In this document: positions 22,635 to 34,862 of the stretch, piece after piece
How positions within the stretch are numbered: position 1 is the first letter of the stretch
How the letters are laid out: every line of letters starts with the position of its first letter
DNA from: Chloranthus sessilifolius
Lineage: Eukaryota > Streptophyta > Magnoliopsida > Chloranthales > Chloranthaceae
Reading direction: 5' to 3'
Assembly (NCBI GenBank): GCA_021018995.1
Contig: CM037584.1
Span: 151,173,317-151,237,316 of the forward strand
Length of the DNA stretch: 64,000 nt
Translations under genes and position numbers: made by a program
The notes under the pieces: model-generated
What the model was told of the DNA's origin: nothing
Seen by the model: the letters and a program-made list of their open reading frames with translations, nothing else
Databases searched by the model: none

Positions 22635-24224
22635 TAAAAGCTGCCATCATGCAGTTCATCCAGTGAGAGCCGGCTTCTCAAAAAGGTACTTCAACGGATC
22701 CATGCGGGCTAGGAGTAGCACGACTTAGGATAGCAGGTAGTAGCGGAGCCTCTAAGTAGCCCATACTAGGGCTAGGCATGCTTTCTCCAGATGAAAATAG
22801 CGCGTCTCATAATCAGTAAACTTCTTGCTGAGGTAATAGATGGTCTATTCTTTTCTTCCCATCTCGTCATGTTGCCCTAAGACACGTCCCATCGAAACTT
22901 CCGTCCTGGAGAGATACATCAAGAGTGGTCTCCCTAGCTCAGGTGGCACCAACACAGGTGGGTTAAGGAGGTAGCTTTTGATTTTATTAAATGTTTTCTA
23001 GCAACCGTCATTCCATTTAACGGGCGAGTTCTTCCTTAGAAGCTTGAAGATTGGCGTGCAGATGGGCGTTAGCCGTGTAATGAACCGACTGATATATTAT
23101 ATTCTATCCAAGAACCCTCTAACTTTCTTCTCAATAGATGGTGGGGGCATTTCAGTGATAGCTTCGACTTTGACTGGGTTGACCTCAATCCCTCTCCTGC
23201 TGATGATGAATCCCAATAGTTTCTTAGACATAGCGCCAAATGCGCACTTCTGTGGATTCAGACATAACCTGTATTTTCTCAGCTTCTCAAACAATTTCTG
23301 GAGGTTTACCAAGTGATCGCCTCGCTCCAATGACTTGGCTATCATATCATCAACGTATACTTCAATTTCTCAGTGCATCATGTCACGGAATAGTGCCGTC
23401 ATTGCTCTCTGATGCATTGCACCGGTATTCTTCAGCCCAAACGGCATGACTCTATAGCAGAAGGCTCCCCAGGGGATGAGGAACGTTGTCTTCTCTCGAT
23501 CTGCCTCTGCCATCTTTATCTGATTACATTCGGAGAATCCATCCATGAAAGAAAGCATCCCGTTCTTAGCGGTGTTATCGACCAAGATGTCGATGTGCGG
23601 CAATGGGAAATCATCTTTCAGGCTAGCTTTATTCAAATTTTGGAAATCGACGCACATGCGGACCTTTCCATCTTTCTTCAGCACAGGCATGATATTGGCT
23701 AGCCACTATGGGTACTTAGATACCATGAGAAACCCCGTGTTATATTGCTTGATGACCTCGTCTTTGACTTTTAACATCCACTCGGGTCGGAGACATCTCA
23801 GCTTCTGCTTAACTGACTTCATATCAGGGTAGAGAGGCAACTCATGCTCGACCAAATCAGTGTCCAGACCAGGCATGTCCTAGTACGACCAAGCAAAAAT
23901 TTCTTGGTATGATCGAAGGAAGTCGATCATGCTTTTTCTTTCCTCAAGAGATAGCGACATTCTGATTTTGGTTTTACGGGGAATCTCCTCAGCCCCTAGA
24001 TTAATGTCCTCAGTTTCCTCAACAATGGGCGTAGGGCCATGCTCAAATTTGGCAAACCGATCGAGGAGTTCCTTGGGGAGCTCCTCCAAAAGGATATTCT
24101 CGTCCAGACTCGTAACACCTACCTCTTCTTGTATTTCTACAAGAAAGGGGTCGATTTTACGTGTGACGGGTATTTCGATTAAGGCATCTTTTTGTGTGAT
24201 TTTATCTGGAATCTTAAAAGACAA
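22635..24224 (-). pseudogene. F pol: reverse transcriptase and RNase H
   Basis: The segment 24224-23880 is the pre-RT acidic linker ending in a YQEIFAWSY motif. RT follows with VLKKDGKVRMCVDFQNLNKA, DDFPLPHIDILVD, FMDGFSECNQIKMAE, FGLKNTGAMHQRAM and, after a stop, VYVDDMIAKS with the YVDD active site. Then come FGAMSKKLLGFIISRRGIEV and the connection region. Between 23090 and 22640 the RNase H part (DYETRYFHLEKACLALVWA-like) is interrupted by several stops. Order and motifs fit Tat/Ogre pol. Confidence 0.85.
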
Positions 24225-24513
24225 TATTGTTGGACTTTATATTTTTTCAATGTTTTAGGATTTTATATTTTTTCAATATTTTTGTGATTTTATATGTTTC
24301 CAATGTTTTTGAGATTTTTGTTTTCTTCGGAGACGGACCCTTGGCAAAGCGGGTTGTTATATATACAAGGTATGGCCTGTCAAGGGCTTGTCTCACTTTT
24401 TATAGGTTTCTTTCTTTTGGGAAACAAGTGCCAAATTATAGGCCACTCCGTGCTTCTAGAGTTAGGGGCAAAGATGCCCAATTGCATACCTGAGTTGCTA
24501 CCCCTTTACCTTT
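24225..24513 (-). other. F candidate intron between protease and RT
   Basis: This AT-rich 290-base stretch interrupts pol between the protease linker (ends about 24514) and the pre-RT segment (starts about 24224). It is full of stops. Near its upstream side the minus strand has AAAAAGGTAAAGG and CTCAGGTATGC, both donor-like. Near its downstream side it has TTGTCTTTTAAG and ATTCCAG. Ogre elements are known to carry a spliced intron at this point. A near-repeated ACATTGAAAAAATATAAA unit (24228-24320) lies inside. Confidence 0.5.
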
Positions 24514-25570
24514 TTAGATGTAGGAGGCCGGCGAGTGTGACTCTTCTGGATCGACCTCCATCATATTGATCATAGGTTCGTCTGAGATTTCATTCTCAAA
24601 CATCAACAGAGTCTTGTGGTGGTTTACCACAGTATGAGTTTGTGCATGTATTGAATGTCGCTCATCAAATAAGGATAGGGCAGCTAAATCTATTTCGAGG
24701 TTGGGAAGGAAGATGTGGGGATTGGCAGGATGGACAGGGGCTATGGGCTTGTGTGGGGTCAAATGGGTTACCCCATTTTGATCAATATTTATGACCCCAA
24801 CACTGACAAAGGATTCCCCGATGTGCGGCCTAGGGCGGGATTTCTCTTCTATGTTGATTCCTCGGGCTCTTGCAGTTGCAGCAACCCTGGCTTTCTCTTT
24901 GGCCTCTCGGACCTCTTCCTCTGTGGGCTTATAACCTAACCCGAATCAAACTTTCTGCCCCTTTCCAACAACTGGCTCTCTTCTGCCTTACAGTCTAGGC
25001 TCGAGCCCTCTACCTTTCTTATAGCCCCATTTCTAGAGCATGGCCACCGCTGCTTCCATTCTGCCATCGGTTGTTAACGTGATGTTTCTCGGGGCCTACT
25101 GCCGACACCTCATACTTGAAACTGTAGAGGTCAGTGTCTTCCTCAGTATGTGGCACATCTACTACCTTAGGATTTTCAATGCTGTGGGTGGCCTTGTCTT
25201 TCTCATCGTGCCCTTCACCAATGATGGTGATCACCTTCTACCCAGATATGAATTTTAACTTTTGATGGAGGGTAGAAGGTATCACCCCGACCTCAAGTAA
25301 CCACAGGCGTCCTATCGGCAAATTAAAATAAGATTTGATATCCATCACTTGAAAAGGTATAGAGAAGGTCATGGGCCTAATTACTAATTCCAGATCGACC
25401 TCTCCCATTATTTCTCTTCTTGTATTATCAAATCTCCAAGCGCTAGTCCTTGTCGGCCTTACCATATAGGGGTCCACGCCGATCTTGGTGGTAGTTTCAT
25501 AATGGGCACACATTCAGAGCTGACCCATTATCAATTAGAACCAAGGGAATTATCATGTTCATGGATTCGA
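24514..25570 (-). pseudogene. F pol: protease and downstream linker
   Basis: The protease active-site segment reads VLIDNGSALNVCP on the minus strand near 25510-25550, the DNGSALN form of the Tat clade. It continues as FSIPFQVMDIKSYFNLPIGR (25360-25290), then IPSTLHQKLKFI. The downstream linker (24762-24514) contains NHHKTLLMFENEISDEPM. Frame changes occur near 25240 and 24770. The domain would cleave the polyprotein. Confidence 0.8.
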
Positions 25571-26344
25571 CTATAATATTGAGACAATTGGCATGATTGT
25601 TTCCCTCCTCCAGTAGATCTGCGTCTGAAAATGAAATGGCATTGGGCGCCATCATTTGTCCAATTAAGTGGGGATGTCATCAAGAGATCCCAGACAGTGA
25701 TATGGGCTGGCATCCTTCTTAATTGAGTCTCAAGAATGTGCTCCCCGCTCATCTTCTCAAACGGGTGGACTGCACTGTCCTTCTTCCCCTTTGGCCGTGC
25801 TAGTCTTGTTGCTGTTGCTATTACAGTTGCTGCTATTTTTTCCTCGGGCTATTTTGAGATTTTTCTCGATCTTATAACGAAGTCCACTGCCCCCTACCTA
25901 CTACTGCTATCGGCATTAGCATTGGTTTTCTCATAGCTCAACGAGACCTGATGTGGATCATAGGTTGGTCCTGAGAGCTAGAATGGTATTGCTGCCGGTA
26001 CCTGAAGTGCATGTACTGATGGCTCAAGAGGTGTGGGTAATACTTGATTTATTTCAGTGGTAGCTGGTTGGGTGGCAAAATTGGGCCAAATGGGGGTGGT
26101 GAAGCTTGAGGGTGGTGGTACTGGGGGAAAGGGGCCATTGATAGCTGATAGGTGCTGGCGGGGGATCGAGGATTTGATGGGCCATTAGGTAATTAACGAG
26201 GGTGGTGGAGTTTGTAGGTGGTTGAACCGGGGGTAATGGGGTGGGCGCAGGCCATTGGTAGTTTATTGATGGTGGAGGATTGGGGGCCTATTGGTTTATT
26301 GGGTAATTGATGGGGGTGGTGGAATATGGTTGATACGCATTTAT

Positions 26345-27937
26345 TTAAATGTAGTTAATGGGGGTGGATGGTGGAAAATAGGCCCTAAGATCTAGGGGCT
26401 CAACTGCTGGTGTAGGGATAGGAAAATAATCTACTAGATTCAGGGGCTCAACCACCCTAATAGTTCTTTCTTCTCGGTCTCGCTGCCTTGGGATCACAAA
26501 ATTTTCTCTGTTACTGATGTAATCAAAGGGGTCAAATTCATACTCTTCCTCAATTTCCCCTACCATCCCTATGATGGGTCTTGGACTTGCTATTCCGGTA
26601 GGGTGTGGTGGCAAAGGCACCTGGTAAATATTCGCATGCTGGTTTGCTTGGGTGGGTACAAGGGGAATGATCTTCCCAGTATCGATTAAATCTTGGATCA
26701 CGTGCTTCAATGGGAAGTAGCGATAAGTCGGGTGACCCGAACCCTGGTGGAAATTATAATGAGTATTCGGGTCAAAATTATATGGAATTGGGTTGGGAGG
26801 AGGTCATTGTTGGAGCGCAGTTACTAATCCCTTTTCAATTAATAAAGGTAAAAGTACACTTAAAGATTGCCCCAAGGGCATAAAAATATGATCATAGCGG
26901 GCTATCCTTTCCGGGGTTATTTGTACCCCCTGTCCGTTCCCTGCTCTCTGCACTGGCCCTGGTCTGATGGGAGCTGGTTGCACCGTCTTAAACTGAAAGG
27001 GGACTACATTGTTATTGGGCCTAGTATTGGTCACATTTTGCACCTCTGCCCCTGCTCTCCTGTCGTTTCTCTATTCGGCAAACCTTCTAACTCTGCTAGG
27101 TCCCCCTGAAGCGTTCTTACTGAGCCATCCTTCCCTGATGGCATCCTCAAAGTGGTTGGCATTCCTTACCAAATCAACAAAACTGGACTGCTATTGGTAG
27201 ACAAGAAAATTGGAAATCATTGGCAGAGTATTCTTTGAAATCATCTCTATCTACTCATCGTTTGGTATTCTATTTCTGACTTAAGTTGTCAATGCTCTCC
27301 AACGCTCTAAATAGTCGCTGAAGGTCCTGTTGGGATTCTGTTTCAACCGGGCTAAATCAGACTTTCATGGTTCAATATCAGTATTGTAGACATACTATTC
27401 TTGGAACAAATGCATCAAGTCTTTCCATGTCTTCATCATGGACGGTTCAAGAGACGTGAACCATCTCAGACTTGGGTCAGTTAAACTTTTCTGAAAGACT
27501 TTTATTAGCAGTCTCTCGACCCCCCCGTACTGGCACATATCCCCACAATAAGACTTGAGGTGTGCAATCGGGTTGCCCGTGCCATTGTGCTTGTCGAATA
27601 CTGGCATTTTAAATTTGGAGGGCAGGGGGACCTCGGCAAACAGACACAAATCTATGAAATCTGTGGCATGAATTTCAGCACCAACCATCTTCAACAACTG
27701 TTTCTTGATCTTGTCTAGCTGTTCCCTTAGCTGGTCAGATTCTTTGGACATGGGGGCTACTTTTTCAACAGCTGGTCGGGACTCCCTCGGGGCTATTGGG
27801 GGTGGGGTAGCTAATGGTGGAGGATTAATAGTGGTCACTGCCCCAACATAGGCACCACTATTTCTGATCTCGTCCTCCTCATACTGCTGATCTATGTAAG
27901 GTGCAGTGAGGAAGGGATTCTCAAACGGTTGTTGCAT
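26345..27937 (-). pseudogene. F gag: capsid and downstream part
   Basis: The capsid segment (27937-27395) contains LPSKFKMPVFDKHNGTGNP, LLIKVFQKSLTDPSLRWFTS and TWKDLMHLFQ, typical for Tat-clade gag. It continues after stops through 27043-26804 (RPNNNVVPFQFKTVQPAP) to 26710-26345 (MKHVIQDLIDTGKIIP). I see no clear CCHC knuckle. The gag-protease boundary (25570-26344) is a proline- and glycine-rich plus-strand patch with no domain I recognise. Confidence 0.8.
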
Positions 27938-29698
27938 GGACTGGATGGGATTGGATTGGATGTGGGTTGGGTGAGCCCCTTGAATGTAAGGGAAGTGTTG
28001 TGGGATGATGGGATGAGTGGTAGCTTGGTTTAGGGGTGGGGCTTGATGGGGCCATTAGGCATGGGGGAAAGTTTGGATATGGCCTTGGGGTGGGGCCATG
28101 GGAAAATTGAATCTGAGGTACGGCATGGGTTTTACCCGATTGTGAAGGTTGGGGGTGAGTGAAGTTTTGGGGGTATTGTGGTGGGTAAGAGGTTTGGGCT
28201 TGGCCTATGGGCCCAGGGTAGGTTTGGGCCACAAGGCCTTGATCAGGTTGGGTTTGGGTAAAGGGCATGGGATTTGGGAGATCTTGGCATATTAGGCCTT
28301 GATGGGCATGGCCCATTGGGCTTTGGAAGGCTTGGGCCATGGGCCATTGGTGGATATGGGATGTGGACCCTTGAGGTATGTGGGCCTGGCCTACTGGGTT
28401 TTGAGGGGTATGGGCCATGGGCCATTGGTGGGTATGGGCCATGGGCCCTAGATGGGTTTAGGCGATGGGCCCTTGAGTATGGGTTTGGGTAATGGGACCT
28501 TGGGGTATGTGGATCTGGCCCACTAGGTTGTGAGGGATATGGGCCATGGGCCATTGGTGGGTTTGGGCCATGGGCCCTTGATTGTTTTGGGCCATGGGCC
28601 TTGATGGGTTTGGGCCATGGGCCCTTGGAATGGATGATGGGGTGTTGGGCCATTGGGCCTTGCAGATCCTGGGTGGTTTGGTTTGGGTCAATGGGCCTTG
28701 GTGAAAGGTGGGGTTTTGGGCCAATGGGCCTTGGGGCATGTGGGAGATGGTTTGGATGGTGTGAATTATTGGGGTTGATGGGGTCCATGGGGGAGTGAAG
28801 CATGGAGGTTGACTAAGGTATGGGATGGGTTCATGGATGTGTGGTGTGGATGAGGGGAGGTATTTTGGGAAACCTTCCATAAGGAGTAGGCTTGAAACAT
28901 CTCCTCCATCATGGTCATGGAAGGAAGATCAGGTGTAGATGATGGATTTAGGGGATGATTGGGTATGGATGGGATGGATGGGGAGGGAACATTGAGCATG
29001 GCTCCGGTATAATTGGGCATGACAATGGCATGTGATGGGATATGGGGTGGATTAGAGAGTTGAGGTGGGGCAAAAGATGGGGAAGGATTAGGGATGTTTA
29101 GGAATGATGATTGGTGGGGTGTGAATGTTTGGGAAAAATCGGGCATGGCCCCAATAAAAGTGGGCATAACTCGGGCAGATGGGGGGACTTGTGGAGGGTC
29201 GGATAGGGTGGAGGTGACATAGGTAAATGAGGGAGGATTGGGCCTATACGGGGAAGGTGGAAAATGGGGCATGGATGTGAATTGGTAAAATGGGGTTGGG
29301 TGTCATGAATGTGGATGGGAAAGGTGTTGGATTTTGAGGGGATGTGGATGGAATGGGTGGTTGGCTTGGCATGGACATGGAGGGAAAGGTGGCTTGGGAA
29401 AAAGATGGGGAATGAGGGGTTGATTTTGGATATTTTGGGAAGTGGTGGTTGGGAAAATGGGGGCGCCAAACGGGCTGGTAATGGTAAAAGAGGATAGGGT
29501 GATGGGGATAGATGTGAAGGCTTCTCCCGAATGGGAGTGGGTTGGAGAATGTGGCGGGGATGAGTCGGGATCGGCGTAAGCTGGGCCCACTACCCACGAC
29601 ATTCTACGGTAACGGGTTGGGTAAGGGTGCCTTGGATAAGGCCTAAAAATCCTCCTCGTTTTTCCCCTAAGGGACGACGGAGGGCAAGATGTTGTCAT
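27921..29698 (-). pseudogene. F gag N-terminal proline/histidine-rich region
   Basis: From the first likely ATG at 29698 (MTTSCPPSSLRGKTRR) the minus strand encodes a long low-complexity stretch rich in Pro, His, Ser, Gly, Met and Gln, broken among several frames. The last part has many copies of HGP, MAHGP and GPYP-like words. No folded domain is visible. Frames change at about 29272, 28880, 28803 and 28442. Replication slippage in the G/C-rich repeats probably explains these shifts. Confidence 0.6.
28300..28730 (-). repeat. Degenerate tandem repeats encoding MAHGP-type units
   Basis: On the plus strand TGGGCCATGGGCC and GGGCCATTGGTGGGT words recur many times. A larger unit of about 85-125 bases (28334, 28419, 28540) starts with ATGGGCCATGGGCCATTGG. 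They lie within the proline-rich gag region. Confidence 0.75.
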
Positions 29699-30804
29699 TG
29701 TACCGGTACCACAAAGATTCTATTTTTAGGTTTTTAATTTTTTAATAATTAATTTTTTTGGAAAGAAAATTTGTAAAAAATAATGGTTCCGAGGCCTCAG
29801 ACTTCCCGTCTCGGGTGGCTTTCGTAGCCTAACATGAGACCCATGGCGACGATTCCGATGCACTTTGAAAGAATCAAAGGAAGACCTTTGATCTATTGAA
29901 GGCACGAAAACCGAGGTAAACAACCCGATCCCCCAAAATGGGCAAAAAAAAGTCACCTTCTTTTGATCGGCGGGGGCGCATTGGGTGTCGAAGATGGCGG
30001 CGCAACTAATACTTGCGCCAGGTCAAAGTGAAGCTCCAGAACTTTTGACAGCAGGGAACAACAGCCTAAAATGGGTCTATTTTTTTTGTTTTTGTGAAAG
30101 CTGGGCTTTCGGGAACTAGCTATTTTTATGATCGGTTCTCTCCTACCGCCCCTAAAGGGTTTGAGTCCGGTATAACTTGCTAGCGCGCTCCCTAAGGGTT
30201 TTAAACTTTGGAATGGGAACCCACCCGATATACCTCCGGCACAAGTGCCTTCTCAGATACTAGCTGGGCTGGGACTTTTCTAAATCATCACCACTAGGGG
30301 ATGCCGCCATACTAAGACCCGAGTGGTTGTATGTGTGCCTAAACCCAACCCTTTTAAAATCTACCCCGTAAAAATAGGTTAATTAAGCTGCCTATTCTTG
30401 GTTTAATTTAAAAAAAATTTTTCAAAGCGTTTTTTTTAATGGAAATTTTCTTTAGTTCAAATACCGGGGGTGATGACCCCGTGCCGCCACTGCGGGCCAG
30501 CATCCACTGGCGGAATATGTTTACACAAGTAGGCCTGCCAATCGGCTAAGGCACTTTAAATGATAGAAAATTAAAGAAATTAAAAGACAATACTCAAGTA
30601 GGTCCACCAATCAGCTAAGGCACTTAAAATGATGGAATTGTAAGGGAAAATAAAGACTATGCGCAAGTAAGCCCGCCGATCGGCTAAGGCATGTAAATGA
30701 TGGAAAAGTACAGGTGAGAAAACCACAAAAATAGTAAAAAAATAGCAAAAAGGTTAGTAAAAATAAAAAGAAATGGTCAAATTTCAAGGAGAAGCTCTAA
30801 AGGC
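29699..30804 (-). other. F untranslated leader
   Basis: More than 1 kb between primer site and first gag ATG, as is usual for Tat/Ogre elements. Three copies of a 60-65 base unit containing CCGATYGGCTAAGGCA-like sequence occur at 30528-30555, 30597-30630 and 30664-30692 (plus strand). I see no supported ORF. Confidence 0.6.
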
Positions 30805-30824
30805 TATCCCCAGCAGAGCCGCCA
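30805..30824 (-). promoter_or_regulatory. F primer binding site (tRNA-Arg type)
   Basis: The minus strand reads TGGCGGCTCTGCTGGGGATA. It resembles the TGGCGACTC(C/T)GCTGGGGA primer site complementary to tRNA-Arg used by Ogre-type elements. It starts two bases inside the LTR end. Confidence 0.8.
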
Positions 30825-30826
30825 TC

Positions 30827-32418
30827 TGTGCAACCATGGGATTTGTGACGATCTCGTTGCGACGATGTGCTCGCTAGCAAAAAAAATAGAGTCGCCACCC
30901 AGAGCTTTTGGTGTCCCGGGAAAAATAGTTCATTTTTATGAGCACCAAAGTGCTAAAAATATGACTCTGAATCCTGTCCACACCAAAGGCTCTTGGGTAG
31001 GGGCTTCAGTTATCGATTGAAAAGGTGTTAGGCACCCAATCAACCTACTTAACGTGGTCTCTACTAAAGGCCAAAATAAAATTGATGTAAAAGAAAAGGA
31101 AATGACTTCCTCTTGCTCAAAGGGGTCTTAAATCCTATTTGTTCCCCTCCGTTCCTATAAAAAATTTGATGGCATAACGGCACAAATGGGAGAATAAAAG
31201 AAGAACTAAAAGTGATAGGAGAAGAAAGGGGAGAGCCAGAGCCCTCGGGCCCTTGTTGCACCATTGAGGAGCCTTGTGTTGGCTTGCTTTGATGAGCTTT
31301 TGAAGGCTTGTATGGTATAAATAGGGGTTCTAACCTCTAAGGCTTGCTAGCTAAGAGGTAGAGAGGGAAGGTAAATGGGTAGCACATACCTAAACTAAGG
31401 GATCTAAGGTGAGAAATATCACTCCAAGGAGGTTTTGGATTTCTAAATTTTGTATGGGAATGGTGCACCAAAGGGAGAAAGATCTTCTCACTTTAAGCTC
31501 TTTCTCTCTTATGAAATTTTCTCAACCCCTAAACCAAGGGGAGGGGGACTCTATTTATAGGGAAAGGGTGGATTAGGATAGTGTTTAGATGCTAATTGGG
31601 TTTAGTCATTAGGTAATCAAACATCTAAGGATTCCTAAGATTTTGAGAGCTTAGAGATGTGTGAAATGAGGCTCTAATGGTGGATGATAGGGTAGGGGGG
31701 TTTAAGGCACTTAAGGGCTACAAATAAGCTTTAAAAGGGTGCAACAGTACTATCAAAACACACCCCAAAGACCCAAGTGGTCAACAAGTCAAACCCCAAT
31801 CACGATTTTCGGGACAAAATCAGAGGTTATTGTTCATATGCCTGGCACAACTATTAGTTACGCTAGGCATATGCACAGTAAAACAGTACTGCACAGTGGC
31901 TTGGGGAAGTTGGTTGCCCGTGGGGGGACCAACCTATAACTGGTGCAACCATTAGTTACGCCAAAACCCTAGGGGTTTAGTGTGCTTTTACCTTTTTGCC
32001 CCTACACTTTGGATCGCGATATCTCTTCGCACATAGCTCCGATTGGGGTGATTCCTAGACCGTTAGAAAGCTGAAGACTTCTACTTTTCAATGGTATGAG
32101 ATTTGATCACAGTAGAAGGCTGTAGCTAACCCTGGTGCACCACACCTCATCCACTGACTGAGAAAGCTAGGGTTAGGTTCGGAATGGCTTCTGAGGATGG
32201 GGATTGGTTTCTAAGGGTTCAGGAAGGTTCTTAAGGGATCTAGGATGATTCCTTAGGGATGATTCTTAAGGGATCTAGGGTGATTCCTAAGGTTAGGGAT
32301 GGCTGCTAAGGTTCCGATAACGTTCCTAAGGGTCTCATGCATGCCATCAACAACTCTGAGATGCGCTTCTCTCGAAATGTGTTCCGATCGGGCCTTGGGC
32401 CAAATTCAGGTGTCTACA
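30827..32418 (-). repeat. F 5' LTR (1,592 bp)
   Basis: Minus-strand ends are TGTAGACACCTG (to 32418) and ...GGTTGCACA (from 30827). It contains GAGTCGCCACC and GGTGTTAGGCACCC, blocks characteristic of Ogre/Tat LTRs near the 3' end. TATA is at 31551-31559. U3 contains a TAAGGGATCTAGG-type array (32190-32335). Two copies of a word AACYATTAGTTACGC lie at 31848-31865 and 31945-31963. Confidence 0.85.
31551..31559 (-). promoter_or_regulatory. F LTR TATA box
   Basis: TATAAATAG on the minus strand, about 860 bases from the LTR 5' end. Confidence 0.6.
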
Positions 32419-32515
32419 GTTTGTATGTCCGCTTATCACATTGGAATGCGTGCGGATCACAACACGAGATTTTAGGCCTTCGAGATAAGGGTTGGATTTT
32501 GGGTCGTGACATAAA

Positions 32516-32528
32516 TGATCTCAGAGCC
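32516..32528 (+). promoter_or_regulatory. E degenerate primer binding site (initiator tRNA-Met)
   Basis: TGATCTCAGAGCC resembles TGGTATCAGAGCC, the usual plant tRNA-Met primer site, and lies four bases after the CA end of the LTR fragment. Confidence 0.5.
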
Positions 32529-34042
32529 CAGGCGTTACTTCCTCAAGGACTAAGGGAATTATTGCAAGCATGATCTTTGAGAATGGATAGTCTAAGAATA
32601 GCACTAAGTACGACTTCTTAAAGATTGACAAAGATTGGTGACTAAGTTTATATCTTAAGAATGATTCACTACAGAAGAGAGTCAAGATCGGAAAGGATCG
32701 AAGCTTTTATGAAAGTATTTTGAATAAAAGAGTCGGCATTGGCTTTAGGTTGAGATATTCACAGCCTTAAGAAAAGTCTTATCATACATAATAACAATTT
32801 CGAAATCTATAATCCCTTCGAAAGTAGGTCACCCTAGCCGTAAATATATCAACATAAGTATGTTAATCTGATTATTCAATTATGAATCATAGAATAATTG
32901 TGCATGAATATATATATATATATATATAGATGAAGTAACTTGAAAATTCTGATCATGCTTGATTCGCATATGACCCACTCGATATCTCCCGACTCACGGG
33001 TTACTTTTTGGAATGATATCTAATAGTGACCAAGATTAGTTTGATAGATTAATAGGAGTAAACTAGTAAAAATTAGACCATGATCATGATTTTTGGACGT
33101 AAATTTGAGAGACTATAAGAAAAGATAAATATGTGGACAACTGAGGACTTAAGATTTTTGGACCCCAAGATATCGAGTATAACTTGTCAAGGGAGACTGT
33201 CGTTTTGATAAATTATCGATGAAGGAAGATCTTATTAGAGTTGGAAAGATCATTATAATGAAGATAACAACTCTTCAGCAAATTGATAAGGATCATGATG
33301 TGGCTTATGACAATGGGATAACCTCTAAAGCAAATAATCCTTCCAAATAGGTCATCGAATTGATTTACACTATGGTATGTATTAATTATAAATTGATTTT
33401 TGTGGTCATTGTTATATCTGTTAATATGAATAAATATTTATACAATAGTTAACCTATTGTAAATCTCACAGAGAACTTGGCCCTTTTTCAATCTATAATT
33501 GCTCATTCCGTGAAATTCATGAATCCTCACCTATTCTTAAGCCACATATGTTGGTAATTGAGATAATAAATTGGACAATGAAAATTAGGTTCAACTTCAA
33601 ACAAAAGGACATGAGAACTTATTTTCAGTTTCAATGATGAAAGAGGATCATGAAGAAAAATAAATAAATAAACAAATAATAATCTAGCTTGATCTTTACA
33701 TACATGTCATTTTCGAGGACTAAAATTTTATGAGGGGAGAAGAAATTGACTATTTGACCTTGTGAAGATTTGACTCAACCAACCTTGGGATTCTAAATCC
33801 TATTATCCTTGCAAAGGCTTTAATGCATCTTTTATTAACTCATCGATAGGATTACTAAGATTATAAAGGTGCGCGTGAAAAATAATTTTTTAATCATATA
33901 TAAATTTGGTATGTGTGCTGAAGACACTAGTCAAACTATAAGAGAATAAAAGATTTGTGAAAAGCTCATTTCCTCACAAAATTTATATGTCAACTCATGA
34001 ATTAGATATTAAATATAATTTAAATTCCCATTCTCATCACTA

Positions 34043-34215
34043 AGCAACGTGTGATTCAAATGGTTGTACCATTAATTTTAAACTCTTTGAGGTCTAGGGT
34101 TCAAAACCTACAAGTACCACTTATATTAATTATATTTTATATAACTTAAATTATTTATATATTTAAATAATACGTGTGTCTGTATAATGCACTAACTTTA
34201 CTTAAAATAATAAAA
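34043..34215 (+). repeat. SINE-like repeat, copy 1
   Basis: It contains ATTCAAATGGTTGTACC (A-box-like region) and GGTTCAAAACC (34098-34108), an RNA polymerase III B-box match. It is homologous along its length to the copy at 34678-34862, including the ...GCACTAACTTTACTTAAAATAA tail region. Confidence 0.5.
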
Positions 34216-34440
34216 GAAAAGAAAACTCTTACACATAATTAATAGGAGAAGAGATTCAATACTCTTTATAATCTCATTTACTGAATATACATAATAACCA
34301 TTTAAGTTATAGCTCTTACTCCTTGAGTCATCATAAAAGTTAATAATTCTCCAAGAGATTAAGTATGAATTATCTCTAAAATAGTCAACAGCTCTTTGTT
34401 TTGGGTCAGGTAGGAACTATTATATCTCTTGTTATGAGTT

Positions 34441-34573
34441 CACTACAAAAAATAAGACTATTAGCGGCAACAAAAAACTGCCGCTATTAACAAAAAACTG
34501 TTGCTATTAGTCATGTCGCTACAAAATATTTCCTTAATAGCAAGTGCCACTGAAACACCTTATTTTTGTAGTG
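34441..34573. mobile_element. Miniature CACTA-type MITE (133 bp)
   Basis: The ends are CACTACAAAAAATAAG and CTTATTTTTGTAGTG, near-perfect inverted repeats. Flanking triplets are GTT and GTC, consistent with a 3-bp target duplication carrying one change. The inside has TATTAGCGGCAACAAA, an internal sequence often seen in plant CACTA MITEs. Confidence 0.8.
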
Positions 34574-34677
34574 GTCTAATAACTCTCTATCTCTAAATTT
34601 CCTTAATTGTCAAGAATTCTAAAACTATAAAATTACTTCTCTTTAAGATATACTAAAGTTTAGAATTTCTAATACCA

Positions 34678-34862
34678 AATGATGTGGTATTCCAATGGTT
34701 GTGGAATGAGTTGCTATTTCTTAGGTCCAAGGTTCAAAACTCATAATCCCTATTATATATTAATATATATTATTTTAGCTATTTATGTTTTTTACAATAT
34801 TTATGTGAATGCATAAAACACACTAGCCTTACTAAAATGTAAAAAGAATAAAACACACACAG
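34678..34862 (+). repeat. SINE-like repeat, copy 2
   Basis: It matches copy 1 in the TTCCAATGGTTGTGG and AGGTCCAAGGTTCAAAAC blocks and in the closing CACACTAGCCTTACTAAAAT. The B-box-like GGTTCAAAACT is at 34731-34741. The divergence between copies suggests separate old insertions of one family. Confidence 0.5.

Larger units (their letters stand above)
19937..32418 (-). mobile_element. Element F: Tat/Ogre-like Ty3/gypsy retrotransposon
   Basis: On the minus strand the order is 5' LTR (32418-30827), tRNA-Arg-type primer site, long leader, proline-rich region, gag, protease, candidate intron, RT/RNase H, an additional archaeal-type RNase H, integrase and a 3' noncoding region cut by element B. 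The second RNase H and the tRNA-Arg primer are hallmarks of the Tat clade (Ogre/Retand/Tat). The coding part is decayed. The 3' LTR is left of the window. GTTTG (32419-32423) should be the right target duplication, within remnant E. Confidence 0.88.

Noticed and set aside
24227..24569. Plus-strand frames of about 90 codons inside F pol
   Set aside because: They run antisense to the pol gene across the candidate intron, are Phe-rich from T runs and have no domain.
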